In this document: positions 1 through 6,552 of the stretch, piece by piece
How positions within the stretch are numbered: position 1 is the first letter of the stretch
How the letters are laid out: each line of letters starts with the position of its first letter
DNA from: Prevotella sp. UBA3208
GTDB taxonomy: Bacteria > Bacteroidota > Bacteroidia > Bacteroidales > Bacteroidaceae
DNA: 8,619 bases
Direction: 5' to 3'
Assembly: GCA_002363695.1 (NCBI GenBank)
Contig: DEWO01000107.1
Coordinates: 2,801 to 11,419 of the forward strand
Position numbers and translations under genes: made by a program
Notes under the pieces: model-generated
What the model was told of the DNA's origin: nothing
Database searches by the model: none
The model's input: only the letters and a program-made list of their open reading frames with translations

Positions 1-1498
1 CGGTAGAGGTGACGGCACGCAGGGCTACGGGATGCTCGTAGGTGCGCTCGTCGCCCATGACACCCACGCTGCGGACGGTGGAGAGCAGGATGGCACCGGC
101 CTGCCATATCTGGTCGTAGAGAGACACTTCGATGGTGCCGTCCTTCATGTCGGCAGGCACGCCGGCAGCCAGCACCTTGCGGGCTTCCTCGCCAGAGAGG
201 CGTACCTTATACTCACGCAGGCCGCGGATGTAGATGTCGTCAGCATCTTGCAGGATGCGTACTTTCTCGGGGGTGATGTCACCGAGGATGCGGACGGCGA
301 GTCCGGGACCTGGGAAGGGATGACGGGTGATGAGGTGCTCGGGCATACCCAACTGGCGGCCCACACGGCGCACCTCGTCCTTGAAGAGCCACTTCAGGGG
401 CTCGCAGAGCTGCAGGTGCATCTCCTTGGGCAGTCCGCCGACGTTGTGGTGGCTCTTGATGACTTTGCCGGTGATGTTAAGCGACTCGATGCGGTCAGGA
501 TAGATGGTGCCCTGTGCCAGCCAACGGGCATCGGTAATCTTCTTGGCCTCGGCATTAAAGACCTCCACGAAGTCGCGGCCGATAATCTTACGCTTCTGTT
601 CAGGGTCGGTGACTCCGGCGAGGTCGCTGAAGAACTTCTCAGAGGCATCGACGCCAATGACGTTCAGACCTAACACCTTGTAGTCGTCCATGACCTGCTG
701 GAACTCGTTCTTGCGCAACATACCGTGATCGACGAAGATACACGTCAGGCGGTTGCCGATGGCCCGGTTGAGCAGGACGGCAGCAACGCTGGAGTCTACA
801 CCGCCGGAGAGTCCGAGGATGACGCGGTCGTCGCCCAGCTGGGCCTTGAGTTCGGCCACCGTGCTGTCTACAAAGGATGCTGCCGACCACTCCTGGCGCG
901 AGCCGCAGATGTCGACGACGAAGTTCTTCAGCAGCTGGGTGCCCTGCAGGGTGTGGAACACCTCGGGGTGGAACTGGACAGCCCAAATTCCAGTTGAGAG
1001 TGAAGAATTGGCTGCCGCTGTGCCAGGAGGACACCAAAAGGCGGCGTTCTTGACGTCCTTCGTAGAGCCAATGACCTGGAAGCCATCGGGAATGGCGGTG
1101 ATGGTGTCGCCGTGGGACATCCACACCTGCGAGTGCTGCTCGAAGCCACGGAACAGGGGATTGGCAGTGTCGACGGTCTCGAGGTTGGCACGTCCGTACT
1201 CACGGGAGTCGGCCTTCTCGACGCGTCCGCCCAGGGTGTGCGAGATGAACTGTGCACCGTAGCAGATGCCCAGCACGGGGATGCGGCCTACGAACTGCGA
1301 CAGGTCAACCTTGAAAGCCTCCGGGTCGTGCACTGAGTAGGGCGAGCCACTCAGGATGACACCGATGACGGTGGGGTCGTCCTTGGGGAACTTGTTGTAG
1401 GGCAGAATCTCGCAGAAGGTATCGAGTTCGCGCACCCGACGGCCAATGAGCTGCGTGGTCTGCGAACCGAAATCCAGGATAATGATCTTCTGTTGCAT
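1..1498 (-). CDS. guaA: GMP synthase (glutamine-hydrolysing), 3' end beyond the window
   Basis: This cytosolic enzyme converts XMP, ATP and glutamine to GMP, the last step of guanine nucleotide synthesis. The frame is open from the ATG at 1498 to the left edge (499 codons seen); about 50 C-terminal residues are probably missing. Visible in order: N-terminal start [15 protein letters not shown], the class I glutamine amidotransferase elbow GICYGAQ with nucleophile Cys79, the QFHPEV motif with His177 and Glu179, the ATP-pyrophosphatase P-loop SGGVDSS (231-237), then [18 protein letters not shown] and [10 protein letters not shown] of the synthetase and dimerisation domains. The ATG is chosen because homologues begin with the same [11 protein letters not shown] pattern. 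There is an unusual Ala/Ser-rich loop at residues 155-171 and an extra stretch near 430-459. The gene follows the nucleotidyltransferase by 33 bases with no promoter-like element between them, so co-transcription is likely. Identity is very sure. Confidence 0.97.
   Translation of the reverse strand, partial: MQQKIIILDFGSQTTQLIGRRVRELDTFCEILPYNKFPKDDPTVIGVILSGSPYSVHDPEAFKVDLSQFVGRIPVLGICYGAQFISHTLGGRVEKADSREYGRANLETVDTANPLFRGFEQHSQVWMSHGDTITAIPDGFQVIGSTKDVKNAAFWCPPGTAAANSSLSTGIWAVQFHPEVFHTLQGTQLLKNFVVDICGSRQEWSAASFVDSTVAELKAQLGDDRVILGLSGGVDSSVAAVLLNRAIGNRLTCIFVDHGMLRKNEFQQVMDDYKVLGLNVIGVDASEKFFSDLAGVTDPEQKRKIIGRDFVEVFNAEAKKITDARWLAQGTIYPDRIESLNITGKVIKSHHNVGGLPKEMHLQLCEPLKWLFKDEVRRVGRQLGMPEHLITRHPFPGPGLAVRILGDITPEKVRILQDADDIYIRGLREYKVRLSGEEARKVLAAGVPADMKDGTIEVSLYDQIWQAGAILLSTVRSVGVMGDERTYEHPVALRAVTST
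992..1018. repeat. Heptamer/GCTGCCGC element inside guaA (coding copy)
   Basis: On the plus strand this reads AGTTGAG, AGTGAAG, AATTG, GCTGCCGC: two heptamers, a five-base spacer and the same eight-base tail as the intergenic copy. Comparing 997-1018 with 3923-3944 gives 18 matches in 22 positions without gaps. It is read in frame by guaA on the minus strand and encodes the Ala-Ala-Ala-Asn-Ser-Ser-Leu-Ser part of the extra loop (residues 155-171). The frame is kept on both sides. Confidence 0.6.
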
Positions 1499-1531
1499 AG
1501 GATTTATTGATGATTTTAACTTTAATGATTA

Positions 1532-2323
1532 CTACTTCAGAAATTCCCCGGCTTGTTCCAGAGAGTCCAGCTTGCCGACGTCGAGGACACGGAGGTCGTT
1601 CTTGACGAGTCCCACGATGTGGGCGCGATGACAGGTGGACAGGTAGAAGTCGATGATGCTGAAACGGTCGGGAAAACGCTCCATCAGCGGAAACAGACGC
1701 GGCGAAAAGCTGTGAATGCCACTGAAGGCAAAAGCGTATAGGTTAGAGAGAAGCGACGATGGATGTTCAACAGCCGGGACGACCTTGAGGTTGTCGTCTA
1801 TCGTAAACTCAGCCTCACGCAGCCACTGGAAGGGCGACTTGACCTCGCCCGACTCGATGTTCTTCCACCCCATGAGCCGCATGGCACTGTCGAAGAGCAG
1901 GTATCGCTTGGTCTTGCGACGGCTGACCAGCAGCACAGCGTCCTCGTCGGGCTGATGCTGACGGCGGAACCAGTCGAAGTCGACATTGTCCAGAATATCG
2001 ACATTGTGGATGAGAACGGGCTCATCGGGGTCGAAGAGGTCCTGGGCGTGCTTCAGTCCCCCACCCGTCTCGAGCAACTGCTCCGTCTCGTCGCTGAAGC
2101 GCACCAGCGGCGCATAGTCCTGCCGGGCCACATAGTCCAGAATCTGCTGGGCGAAATGGTGCACGTTGACCACAAAGCGGGTGTAGCCAAAGTCCATCAA
2201 ACGCCGGATATTACGATCGAGCAACGGGGTTCCTCCTACCGGCACCAGGGCCTTGGGCATGGTGTCTGTGAGGGGTTTCAGCCGGGTGCCGAGTCCGGCA
2301 GCGAGTATCAGGGCCTGCTTCAT
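1532..2323 (-). CDS. MurU-like sugar-1-phosphate nucleotidyltransferase
   Basis: This 263-residue protein belongs to the NTP-transferase (RmlA/GlmU-like) family. It probably transfers UMP from UTP to a sugar 1-phosphate; the best candidate is MurNAc-alpha-1-phosphate, as in MurU of cell-wall recycling. Seen in the sequence: the nucleotide-binding signature LAAGLGTRLKPLT (8-19 region), PK at 23-24, LLETGGGL (83-90), NVD with the metal-binding Asp109, and a C-terminal DVGK (248-251). MurU of Pseudomonas is recalled as shorter (about 220 residues), so this is a longer form. No left-handed beta-helix acetyltransferase domain follows, which argues against GlmU. Its stop codon lies 33 bases before guaA and its start lies 18 bases after the kinase-RapZ gene, so the two probably form one operon and one pathway. 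The substrate is inferred from context; another hexose-1-phosphate or a non-UTP donor is possible. Confidence 0.85.
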   Translation of the reverse strand: MKQALILAAGLGTRLKPLTDTMPKALVPVGGTPLLDRNIRRLMDFGYTRFVVNVHHFAQQILDYVARQDYAPLVRFSDETEQLLETGGGLKHAQDLFDPDEPVLIHNVDILDNVDFDWFRRQHQPDEDAVLLVSRRKTKRYLLFDSAMRLMGWKNIESGEVKSPFQWLREAEFTIDDNLKVVPAVEHPSSLLSNLYAFAFSGIHSFSPRLFPLMERFPDRFSIIDFYLSTCHRAHIVGLVKNDLRVLDVGKLDSLEQAGEFLK

Positions 2324-2341
2324 TGGAGACTGAACGATTAA

Positions 2342-3877
2342 TTATTGGGCGGAAAGGGTTTGCGTGATGTTCTGTTCGCGGTGGCAGATGCGCACCTCGA
2401 TGCCAAACTTCTCGTGGATATGCTCAGCCAGATGCTGGGCGCTATAGACGGAGCGATGCTGTCCGCCCGTGCAGCCGAAGCAGAACATGAGCGACGTGAA
2501 GCCTCGCTGGATGTAGCGGCGCACATGGGCGTCGGCCAACTTGTAGACGCTGTCGAGGAAGGTCAGTATCTCGCCATCGTCCTCGAGGAAGCGGATGACG
2601 GGCTCGTCGAGTCCTGTCAGCTGCTTATAGGGCTCGTAGCGGCCCGGATTGTGGGTGGAACGGCAGTCGAAGACATAGCCGCCACCATTGCCACTCTCGT
2701 CCTCAGGGATGCCCTTGCCATAGGAAAAGCTGAAGACACGCACCACCAGCGGGCCCTGGGCATCATACTTAGAGAACGTAGCCGGACCATCCTGCGGATG
2801 GGGCTTATAGGGATTCAGATCGGTGGTCTTGAAACCGTCGGCACGGGGTGCCGTAGCCTCTGTCTGCCGGAACTGGGGCAGTTCGGTGAGCCTGGTGAGC
2901 ACCTCGGTCAGATAGGGATAGGGGAAGTTGCGTTCGCTGAGCAACTCGCGCATATTCTGGATGGCAGGCGGAATGCTCTCGATGAAGTGAGCCTTGCGCT
3001 CGAAGTAGCCACGGAAGCCATAGGCTCCCAGCACCTGCAGCAGACGGAACAGCACGAAGAGCGACAGGCGCTCGACGAAGGCATGAGGCGCAGGCACCTC
3101 GGTGTACTGCTTCAGGGCGTGATAGTACTCGTACACCAGTTCGCGGCGCAGCTTATGGGGATACTTGGCCGAAGCCTGCCACAGGAACGACGCCACATCA
3201 TAGTAGTAAGGTCCGCGGCGACCTCCCTGGAAGTCAATGAAGAAAGGCTTGCCCCCGGCATTGAGCATGACGTTGCGTGCCTGGAAGTCACGATAGAGGA
3301 AGCCCTGCTTGTCGTCGGGCGACGTGAGGTCCTTGGCCAGCAGGCGGAAGTCGGCCTCGAGCTTCAGCTCGTGGAAGTCGAGTTCGGTAGCCTTCAGGAA
3401 GCAATACTTAAAGTAGTTGAGGTCGAACAGTACGCTGTTGGCATCGAAGGCGGGCTGTGGATAACAGTTGGAAAAATCAAGACCTTCAGCCCCGTTCAGC
3501 TGGATGTTAGGCAGCTCACGGATGGTGCGGCGCAGCAGTTCCTGCTCCTTCAGGGTATAGCGTCCGCCCGCCTCGCGTCCGCCACGAATGGCGTCAAACA
3601 AAGACGTAGAGCCGAGGTCGGTCTGCAGATAGCGTGACTCGTCATCGCTGACAGCCAGTATCTCAGGCACGGGCAGTTGTCTGTCGGTGAAATGCTTGCA
3701 GAGATAGACAAAAGCGTGATTCTCGTCGCGGCTGGTACCTATACAGCCCACCACCATGCGACCCTGGGCGTCCGTCATACGATAGTACTCACGATTGCTG
3801 CCGCCACCGGACAGTTTGGCCACGTTCTGGGGCTCTTCCCCACTCCATTGCCGATAGAGTTCTACTAATTTCTTCAT
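2342..3877 (-). CDS. AmgK-like sugar kinase fused to a RapZ C-terminal domain
   Basis: This 511-residue cytosolic protein has two parts. Residues 1 to about 335 have the aminoglycoside-phosphotransferase/choline-kinase fold. They include a substitute nucleotide loop SGGGSNREYYR (23-33), a catalytic loop YRDFQARN with Asp197 and Asn202, and a metal-binding IDFQGGRRGPYYYD beginning at Ile214 with Asp215. This pattern resembles AmgK, the kinase that phosphorylates the anomeric hydroxyl of MurNAc or GlcNAc. After a linker (about 336-375), residues 376-500 match the RapZ C-terminal domain: SFSYGKGIP, VFDCR, NPGRYEP, TGLDEPV, GCTGGQHRSV (468-477) and ICHRE. The P-loop N-terminal domain of RapZ is absent. 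In E. coli the RapZ C-terminal domain binds glucosamine-6-phosphate and small RNAs. The MurU-like gene 18 bases downstream supports an amino-sugar recycling role. The usual His of the HxD motif is Tyr195. Domain calls are firm; substrate and any sensing role are inferred. Confidence 0.9.
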   Translation of the reverse strand: MKKLVELYRQWSGEEPQNVAKLSGGGSNREYYRMTDAQGRMVVGCIGTSRDENHAFVYLCKHFTDRQLPVPEILAVSDDESRYLQTDLGSTSLFDAIRGGREAGGRYTLKEQELLRRTIRELPNIQLNGAEGLDFSNCYPQPAFDANSVLFDLNYFKYCFLKATELDFHELKLEADFRLLAKDLTSPDDKQGFLYRDFQARNVMLNAGGKPFFIDFQGGRRGPYYYDVASFLWQASAKYPHKLRRELVYEYYHALKQYTEVPAPHAFVERLSLFVLFRLLQVLGAYGFRGYFERKAHFIESIPPAIQNMRELLSERNFPYPYLTEVLTRLTELPQFRQTEATAPRADGFKTTDLNPYKPHPQDGPATFSKYDAQGPLVVRVFSFSYGKGIPEDESGNGGGYVFDCRSTHNPGRYEPYKQLTGLDEPVIRFLEDDGEILTFLDSVYKLADAHVRRYIQRGFTSLMFCFGCTGGQHRSVYSAQHLAEHIHEKFGIEVRICHREQNITQTLSAQ

Positions 3878-3887
3878 AAATTAGGTG

Positions 3888-3895
3888 CAAAGATA
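3888..3895 (-). promoter_or_regulatory. Bacteroidetes -7 promoter element (TATCTTTG) before the kinase-RapZ gene
   Basis: Read on the minus strand, this is TATCTTTG, a full match to the Bacteroidetes sigma-ABfr -7 consensus TAnnTTTG. It ends only 10 bases before the ATG at 3877, so the transcript would have almost no leader. A convincing -33 TTTG is not seen at the expected distance. No Shine-Dalgarno sequence precedes the ATG. The wider context ATTTCGTA-Y-CTTTGC is shared with the element at 6517-6524. It would drive the kinase-RapZ, nucleotidyltransferase and guaA genes. Confidence 0.65.
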
Positions 3896-3903
3896 CGAAA
3901 TTT

Positions 3904-3944
3904 AGTGAAGAGTGACGAGCGAAGAGTAAAGAAAATGCTGCCGC
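3904..3944. repeat. Heptamer tandem array with GCTGCCGC tail (intergenic copy)
   Basis: On the plus strand, four degenerate heptamers follow one another: AGTGAAG, AGTGACG, AGCGAAG, AGTAAAG (3904-3931). Next come AAAAT and then GCTGCCGC (3937-3944). The last heptamer, the five-base spacer and the tail have a same-length counterpart inside guaA (999-1018). The array fills most of the 91-base gap between the HAD gene and the kinase-RapZ gene and lies directly upstream of the -7 element, where a -33 element or activator site would sit. Whether it is a mobile repeat, a regulatory site or a simple sequence is not known. Confidence 0.6.
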
Positions 3945-3968
3945 CTTAGTTTTTTTAACTTTTATTTT

Positions 3969-4670
3969 TCACAAAATCTCCATCAACTGGCAGAGTGCTG
4001 TTAGCTCGAAAGTGACAGGTTCAGGGGCCGGATATTCGGGGTAGCGATTGAAGTAGGCGGTGTCGAGTCCGTAGCGTTTGGCACCGAGGATGTCGGTCTG
4101 GAAGTTGTCGCCAATCATCAGCGTCGCGGCCTTGTCGGCACGGGTCTGTCGCAGGGCATAGTCGAAAAACTGAGGCGAGGGTTTGTTGGCTCCGGCATCC
4201 TCGCTGAGGACGATGGTGTCGAAGTGGTCGTGCAAACCGCAGGCACGCAACTTCTTGTACTGCACCTCATGGAAACCGTTGGAGCACATATGCAGGCGGT
4301 AGCCCCTACTCCGCAGGTAGTCCATCAACTGACGGGCTCCGTCCACCAGACCGGGCTTGGAGGAACAGAAGTCCAGAAACAGGTCGCTGGCCTTCAGGCA
4401 GAAGTCCGTAGTGAGCGGCAGACCTGCACCATAGCTCAGCGGGCGGCGAAAGCGCTCGACGATGAGATAGTCGCGTGTAATCTCGCCCTTCGAGTAGCGT
4501 GTCCACAGGTCAATATTGGTCTCCCAGTAGCGGTCGTAGAAGATGTCTGGGTCCGGGAACCATCGTTCCAGGTGCAGGGCGTCAAACAGTTCGCGCAGGG
4601 CTATCACCGCATTGCCGTGCGTGTCGTACAGCGTATCGTCGAAGTCGATGAAAAGATCTTTATATTTCAT
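3969..4670 (-). CDS. HAD-family hydrolase, YjjG-like nucleotidase/phosphatase
   Basis: This 233-residue protein is a cytosolic haloacid dehalogenase superfamily phosphatase, subfamily IA with an alpha-helical cap. All four motifs are present: motif I DFDDTLYD with nucleophile Asp9 and general acid Asp11; motif II Ser130-Asn-Gly; motif III Lys163-Pro; motif IV GDNFQTD with Asp188 and Asp193. The start FIDFDDTLYDT and the MCSNGF and IGDN..TDI..AK patterns resemble YjjG, which dephosphorylates non-canonical pyrimidine nucleoside monophosphates. Length fits that family (about 225-235). The ATG at 4670 places motif I at the usual position. The gene starts 16 bases after the plugless barrel gene with no promoter-like element between, so it is probably read with it. 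There is no Shine-Dalgarno sequence, as is common in Bacteroidetes. The superfamily is certain; the exact substrate is not, since HAD-IA enzymes are often promiscuous. Confidence 0.9.
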   Translation of the reverse strand: MKYKDLFIDFDDTLYDTHGNAVIALRELFDALHLERWFPDPDIFYDRYWETNIDLWTRYSKGEITRDYLIVERFRRPLSYGAGLPLTTDFCLKASDLFLDFCSSKPGLVDGARQLMDYLRSRGYRLHMCSNGFHEVQYKKLRACGLHDHFDTIVLSEDAGANKPSPQFFDYALRQTRADKAATLMIGDNFQTDILGAKRYGLDTAYFNRYPEYPAPEPVTFELTALCQLMEIL

Positions 4671-4686
4671 GTTTCAAGATTCAGGT

Positions 4687-6489
4687 TCAATGTTCCTCAT
4701 AGATGCCCCCTATCTCGTCGTTGTTCTCAATGGTGTGCTCGGCCTTTCTGACCTTTGCCTTCAGCGATCCGAACCGATAGGCTACCCGGATGCTGAACTG
4801 GCGTCCGCGATGGCTGACGATGTTGCGTTCGAAGAAGTCGCCATTGACGATGGAGTTGGTGACGCTGAGCGTCCGGTTAAAGATATTCTTGGCATCAATC
4901 GATACCGTCAGGCGGTCGTCCTTGAGGAACGAGCGTTCCAAAGAAGCATGGTAGTTATACCAGGAGTGCATACGGGAATAGGCATCAATAGCCTTGCGAC
5001 CTATCTGTCCCTCGGCACCCAGCGTCAGGTTCAACTTCCAAGGCAGCTGCTGCCGGATGGTCACGTTGTAGTCGTCTGTCCAACTGTCATTGGTATAGCC
5101 TCGATTGGTATGGTTGTTATAGGCATAGGCAATGGTGTTGTCCAACTGGACGGCAGTCGTGGAAGAGGGTTTCCATTGCACATTCTGCCCTATCTGGAAA
5201 CTCCTGTAGCGCAAGCCGTTGTCATAAATCTGCACACGGATTTCGTCATAGTTCTCCTCTACCGTCGTCAGACCGTCGTTGGCCCACTTGAAGGCTGGTG
5301 TCACACGGAGCGTCAGACGGGGTGTTTCCAACTGATAGTCGAGCGCAACGGAATATGTGTTGGCAGCTATCAGATTGGGATTGCCTAAGTACGACATCGT
5401 GGGGGTGCCCGTGATGGCAGAGTTCAGCATGAGGATGCCGGGACGCTGCACGCTGCTGGCATAGCTCAGTCTGAGCGTCTGCCGGTCAGTGGGGCGCCAA
5501 GTGACGCAGGCTTGTGGCAGCCAGTGGTTCTGATGGTGCGTAAAGTTCTCTATCGCCTCGTCCATATTGTCGCTGAACAAGTAGGTATGTTCATAGCGCA
5601 GTCCCGCCTGCAGGGTCCATCGGGCCGTCTGAAAAAAATAGTCGGCGTAGGCTCCCGTCACGCGGGTGACATGCTCCAGAGGATCGTCGATGTAGGGTTT
5701 TGTCTGTTCGACAGTTCCCCCATCGAGGATATAATCTGCATAATGGCTGTGGTCAAAGCGATAGATATGCTTGGCTCCCAGTTCCAGCTGGTGCCCACCA
5801 CCCAGCGGGCGCACCCAGTCAGCCTGGAACGTATGCTCCGTGAAGCGATTGATGGTGGTCTCCAAGTCCTGCAGTTCTCCTAACGAGTTGCCGTCCTCAT
5901 CAAAATAGTCGGTCTGCGTGTCCTCCTTCTTACGTGAGAGGGAGAGCATGTATGACAGCGTCAGCATCTCGCCCGGCCGATGGGTCAGGTGCTGATAGTC
6001 CAGTTTGCTGTTCCACGAGCGATAGCCCTGATTGGGCAAAGACTCCCAATAGCCATAGGGGAGCGTTTCAACCGGAGCGTGGTTGAAAATTGTCACATAG
6101 CCGTTGTTCAGCATGTCATGCTTCAGTAGGAAGCCGCCCAGCGAAGCCGACAGCAGGTTCAAGGAGTCGAGGTCATAGCTGGCACTCAACTTGGCCCACC
6201 ACTGATGTACCGGGTCCTCGTCCTCCTTGTAGTCCGTCAGCCTGGCATCCATTTCGGGAATGGTACGATCCAGGTCTTCGCCGGTCCACGTCTCGCGCTT
6301 CGACTGACGCTCATAGCCGCCCTCCACCGCGATAACCAGCCGCCCGGTCTTTCCCGTCAGCGAAGCCTCTACATCCGTACTTCCCAACGTGTTGGCACGG
6401 GTACTAACAGTACCTGTAACACCCGTCTGTGCCCACGTAGCCACAGCCACCATCCAAGCGCCCCAAAGCAGGTATTGTCTTAATCTCAT
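4687..6489 (-). CDS. Outer-membrane beta-barrel protein lacking a plug domain (paralogue of the upstream receptor)
   Basis: This 600-residue protein is predicted to be exported to the outer membrane. Residues 1-20 form a signal peptide: MRLRQ, then a hydrophobic stretch YLLWGAWMVAVAT, then WA with likely cleavage before Gln21. The barrel begins at once with GVTGTVS (23-29), which aligns with GITGVVS at the start of the barrel in the upstream gene. From there the two proteins align to the end (shared DSLNLLSAS/DTLNLLSAS, RFTEHT, PLGGGHQLE, KLDYQH/RLDYQH, SFLKDDRLTV, YRFGSLK, TIEN). This is the TonB-dependent-receptor-related OMP_b-brl_3 type. No plug, TonB box or carboxypeptidase-like N-terminal domain is present, and the 63 bases upstream contain no remnant of one. 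The ATG at 6489 is chosen because it directly precedes the signal peptide. It has its own promoter-like element at 6517-6524. It may be an open or gated pore, or a non-transport barrel; function is unknown. Confidence 0.87.
   Translation of the reverse strand: MRLRQYLLWGAWMVAVATWAQTGVTGTVSTRANTLGSTDVEASLTGKTGRLVIAVEGGYERQSKRETWTGEDLDRTIPEMDARLTDYKEDEDPVHQWWAKLSASYDLDSLNLLSASLGGFLLKHDMLNNGYVTIFNHAPVETLPYGYWESLPNQGYRSWNSKLDYQHLTHRPGEMLTLSYMLSLSRKKEDTQTDYFDEDGNSLGELQDLETTINRFTEHTFQADWVRPLGGGHQLELGAKHIYRFDHSHYADYILDGGTVEQTKPYIDDPLEHVTRVTGAYADYFFQTARWTLQAGLRYEHTYLFSDNMDEAIENFTHHQNHWLPQACVTWRPTDRQTLRLSYASSVQRPGILMLNSAITGTPTMSYLGNPNLIAANTYSVALDYQLETPRLTLRVTPAFKWANDGLTTVEENYDEIRVQIYDNGLRYRSFQIGQNVQWKPSSTTAVQLDNTIAYAYNNHTNRGYTNDSWTDDYNVTIRQQLPWKLNLTLGAEGQIGRKAIDAYSRMHSWYNYHASLERSFLKDDRLTVSIDAKNIFNRTLSVTNSIVNGDFFERNIVSHRGRQFSIRVAYRFGSLKAKVRKAEHTIENNDEIGGIYEEH
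6430..6489 (-). other. Signal peptide of the plugless barrel protein
   Basis: Residues 1-20 show a positive n-region (Arg2, Arg4), a hydrophobic core of about 13 residues and a Thr-Trp-Ala end. Cleavage is likely between Ala20 and Gln21. Gln right after the cleavage site is common in Bacteroidetes exported proteins. There is no lipobox cysteine, so this is a type I rather than a lipoprotein signal. It shows that the short protein begins here and is not simply missing its front by a frameshift. Confidence 0.8.
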
Positions 6490-6516
6490 CTATTGAATCA
6501 CAAGCAATTGCGGGCG

Positions 6517-6524
6517 CAAAGGTA
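6517..6524 (-). promoter_or_regulatory. Bacteroidetes -7 promoter element (TACCTTTG) before the plugless barrel gene
   Basis: On the minus strand this is TACCTTTG, matching TAnnTTTG, and lies 27 bases before the ATG at 6489. It sits in the short gap between the two barrel genes. The surrounding ATTTCGTA-Y-CTTTGC matches the element before the kinase-RapZ gene. No clear -33 TTTG is seen. It would let the plugless barrel and HAD genes be transcribed apart from the upstream receptor. Confidence 0.6.
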
Positions 6525-6552
6525 CGAAATAATTACGAATTATCCGCCATCA

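Noticed and set aside
986..1036. Frameshift or sequencing error in guaA
   Set aside because: The odd loop looked like a shifted frame at first, but the same frame gives good GuaA sequence on both sides and has no stop, so it is a true in-frame insertion.
1763..2341. A 192-codon plus-strand open frame opposite the nucleotidyltransferase gene
   Set aside because: Antisense shadow of a gene with intact catalytic motifs; no start signal or domain.
2345..3637. A 430-codon open frame on the plus strand, opposite the kinase-RapZ gene
   Set aside because: It lies entirely antisense to a gene with clear kinase and RapZ motifs, shows no recognisable domain, and is explained by codon bias of the real gene in a GC-rich genome.
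3797..3805. Third copy of the GCTGCCGCC motif
   Set aside because: It encodes the Gly-Gly-Gly of the kinase nucleotide loop and is not preceded by heptamers or the spacer, so the match is due to coding sequence.
3945..3968. Terminator after the HAD gene (T-rich stretch)
   Set aside because: The T run is on the plus strand, so the minus-strand transcript would have A residues there, and there is no stable hairpin with a following U tract.
4671..4695. Short TTCAA-rich repeats between the plugless barrel and HAD genes
   Set aside because: The similarity between units is weak and only two or three short matches are present; not enough to call a repeat or a regulatory site.
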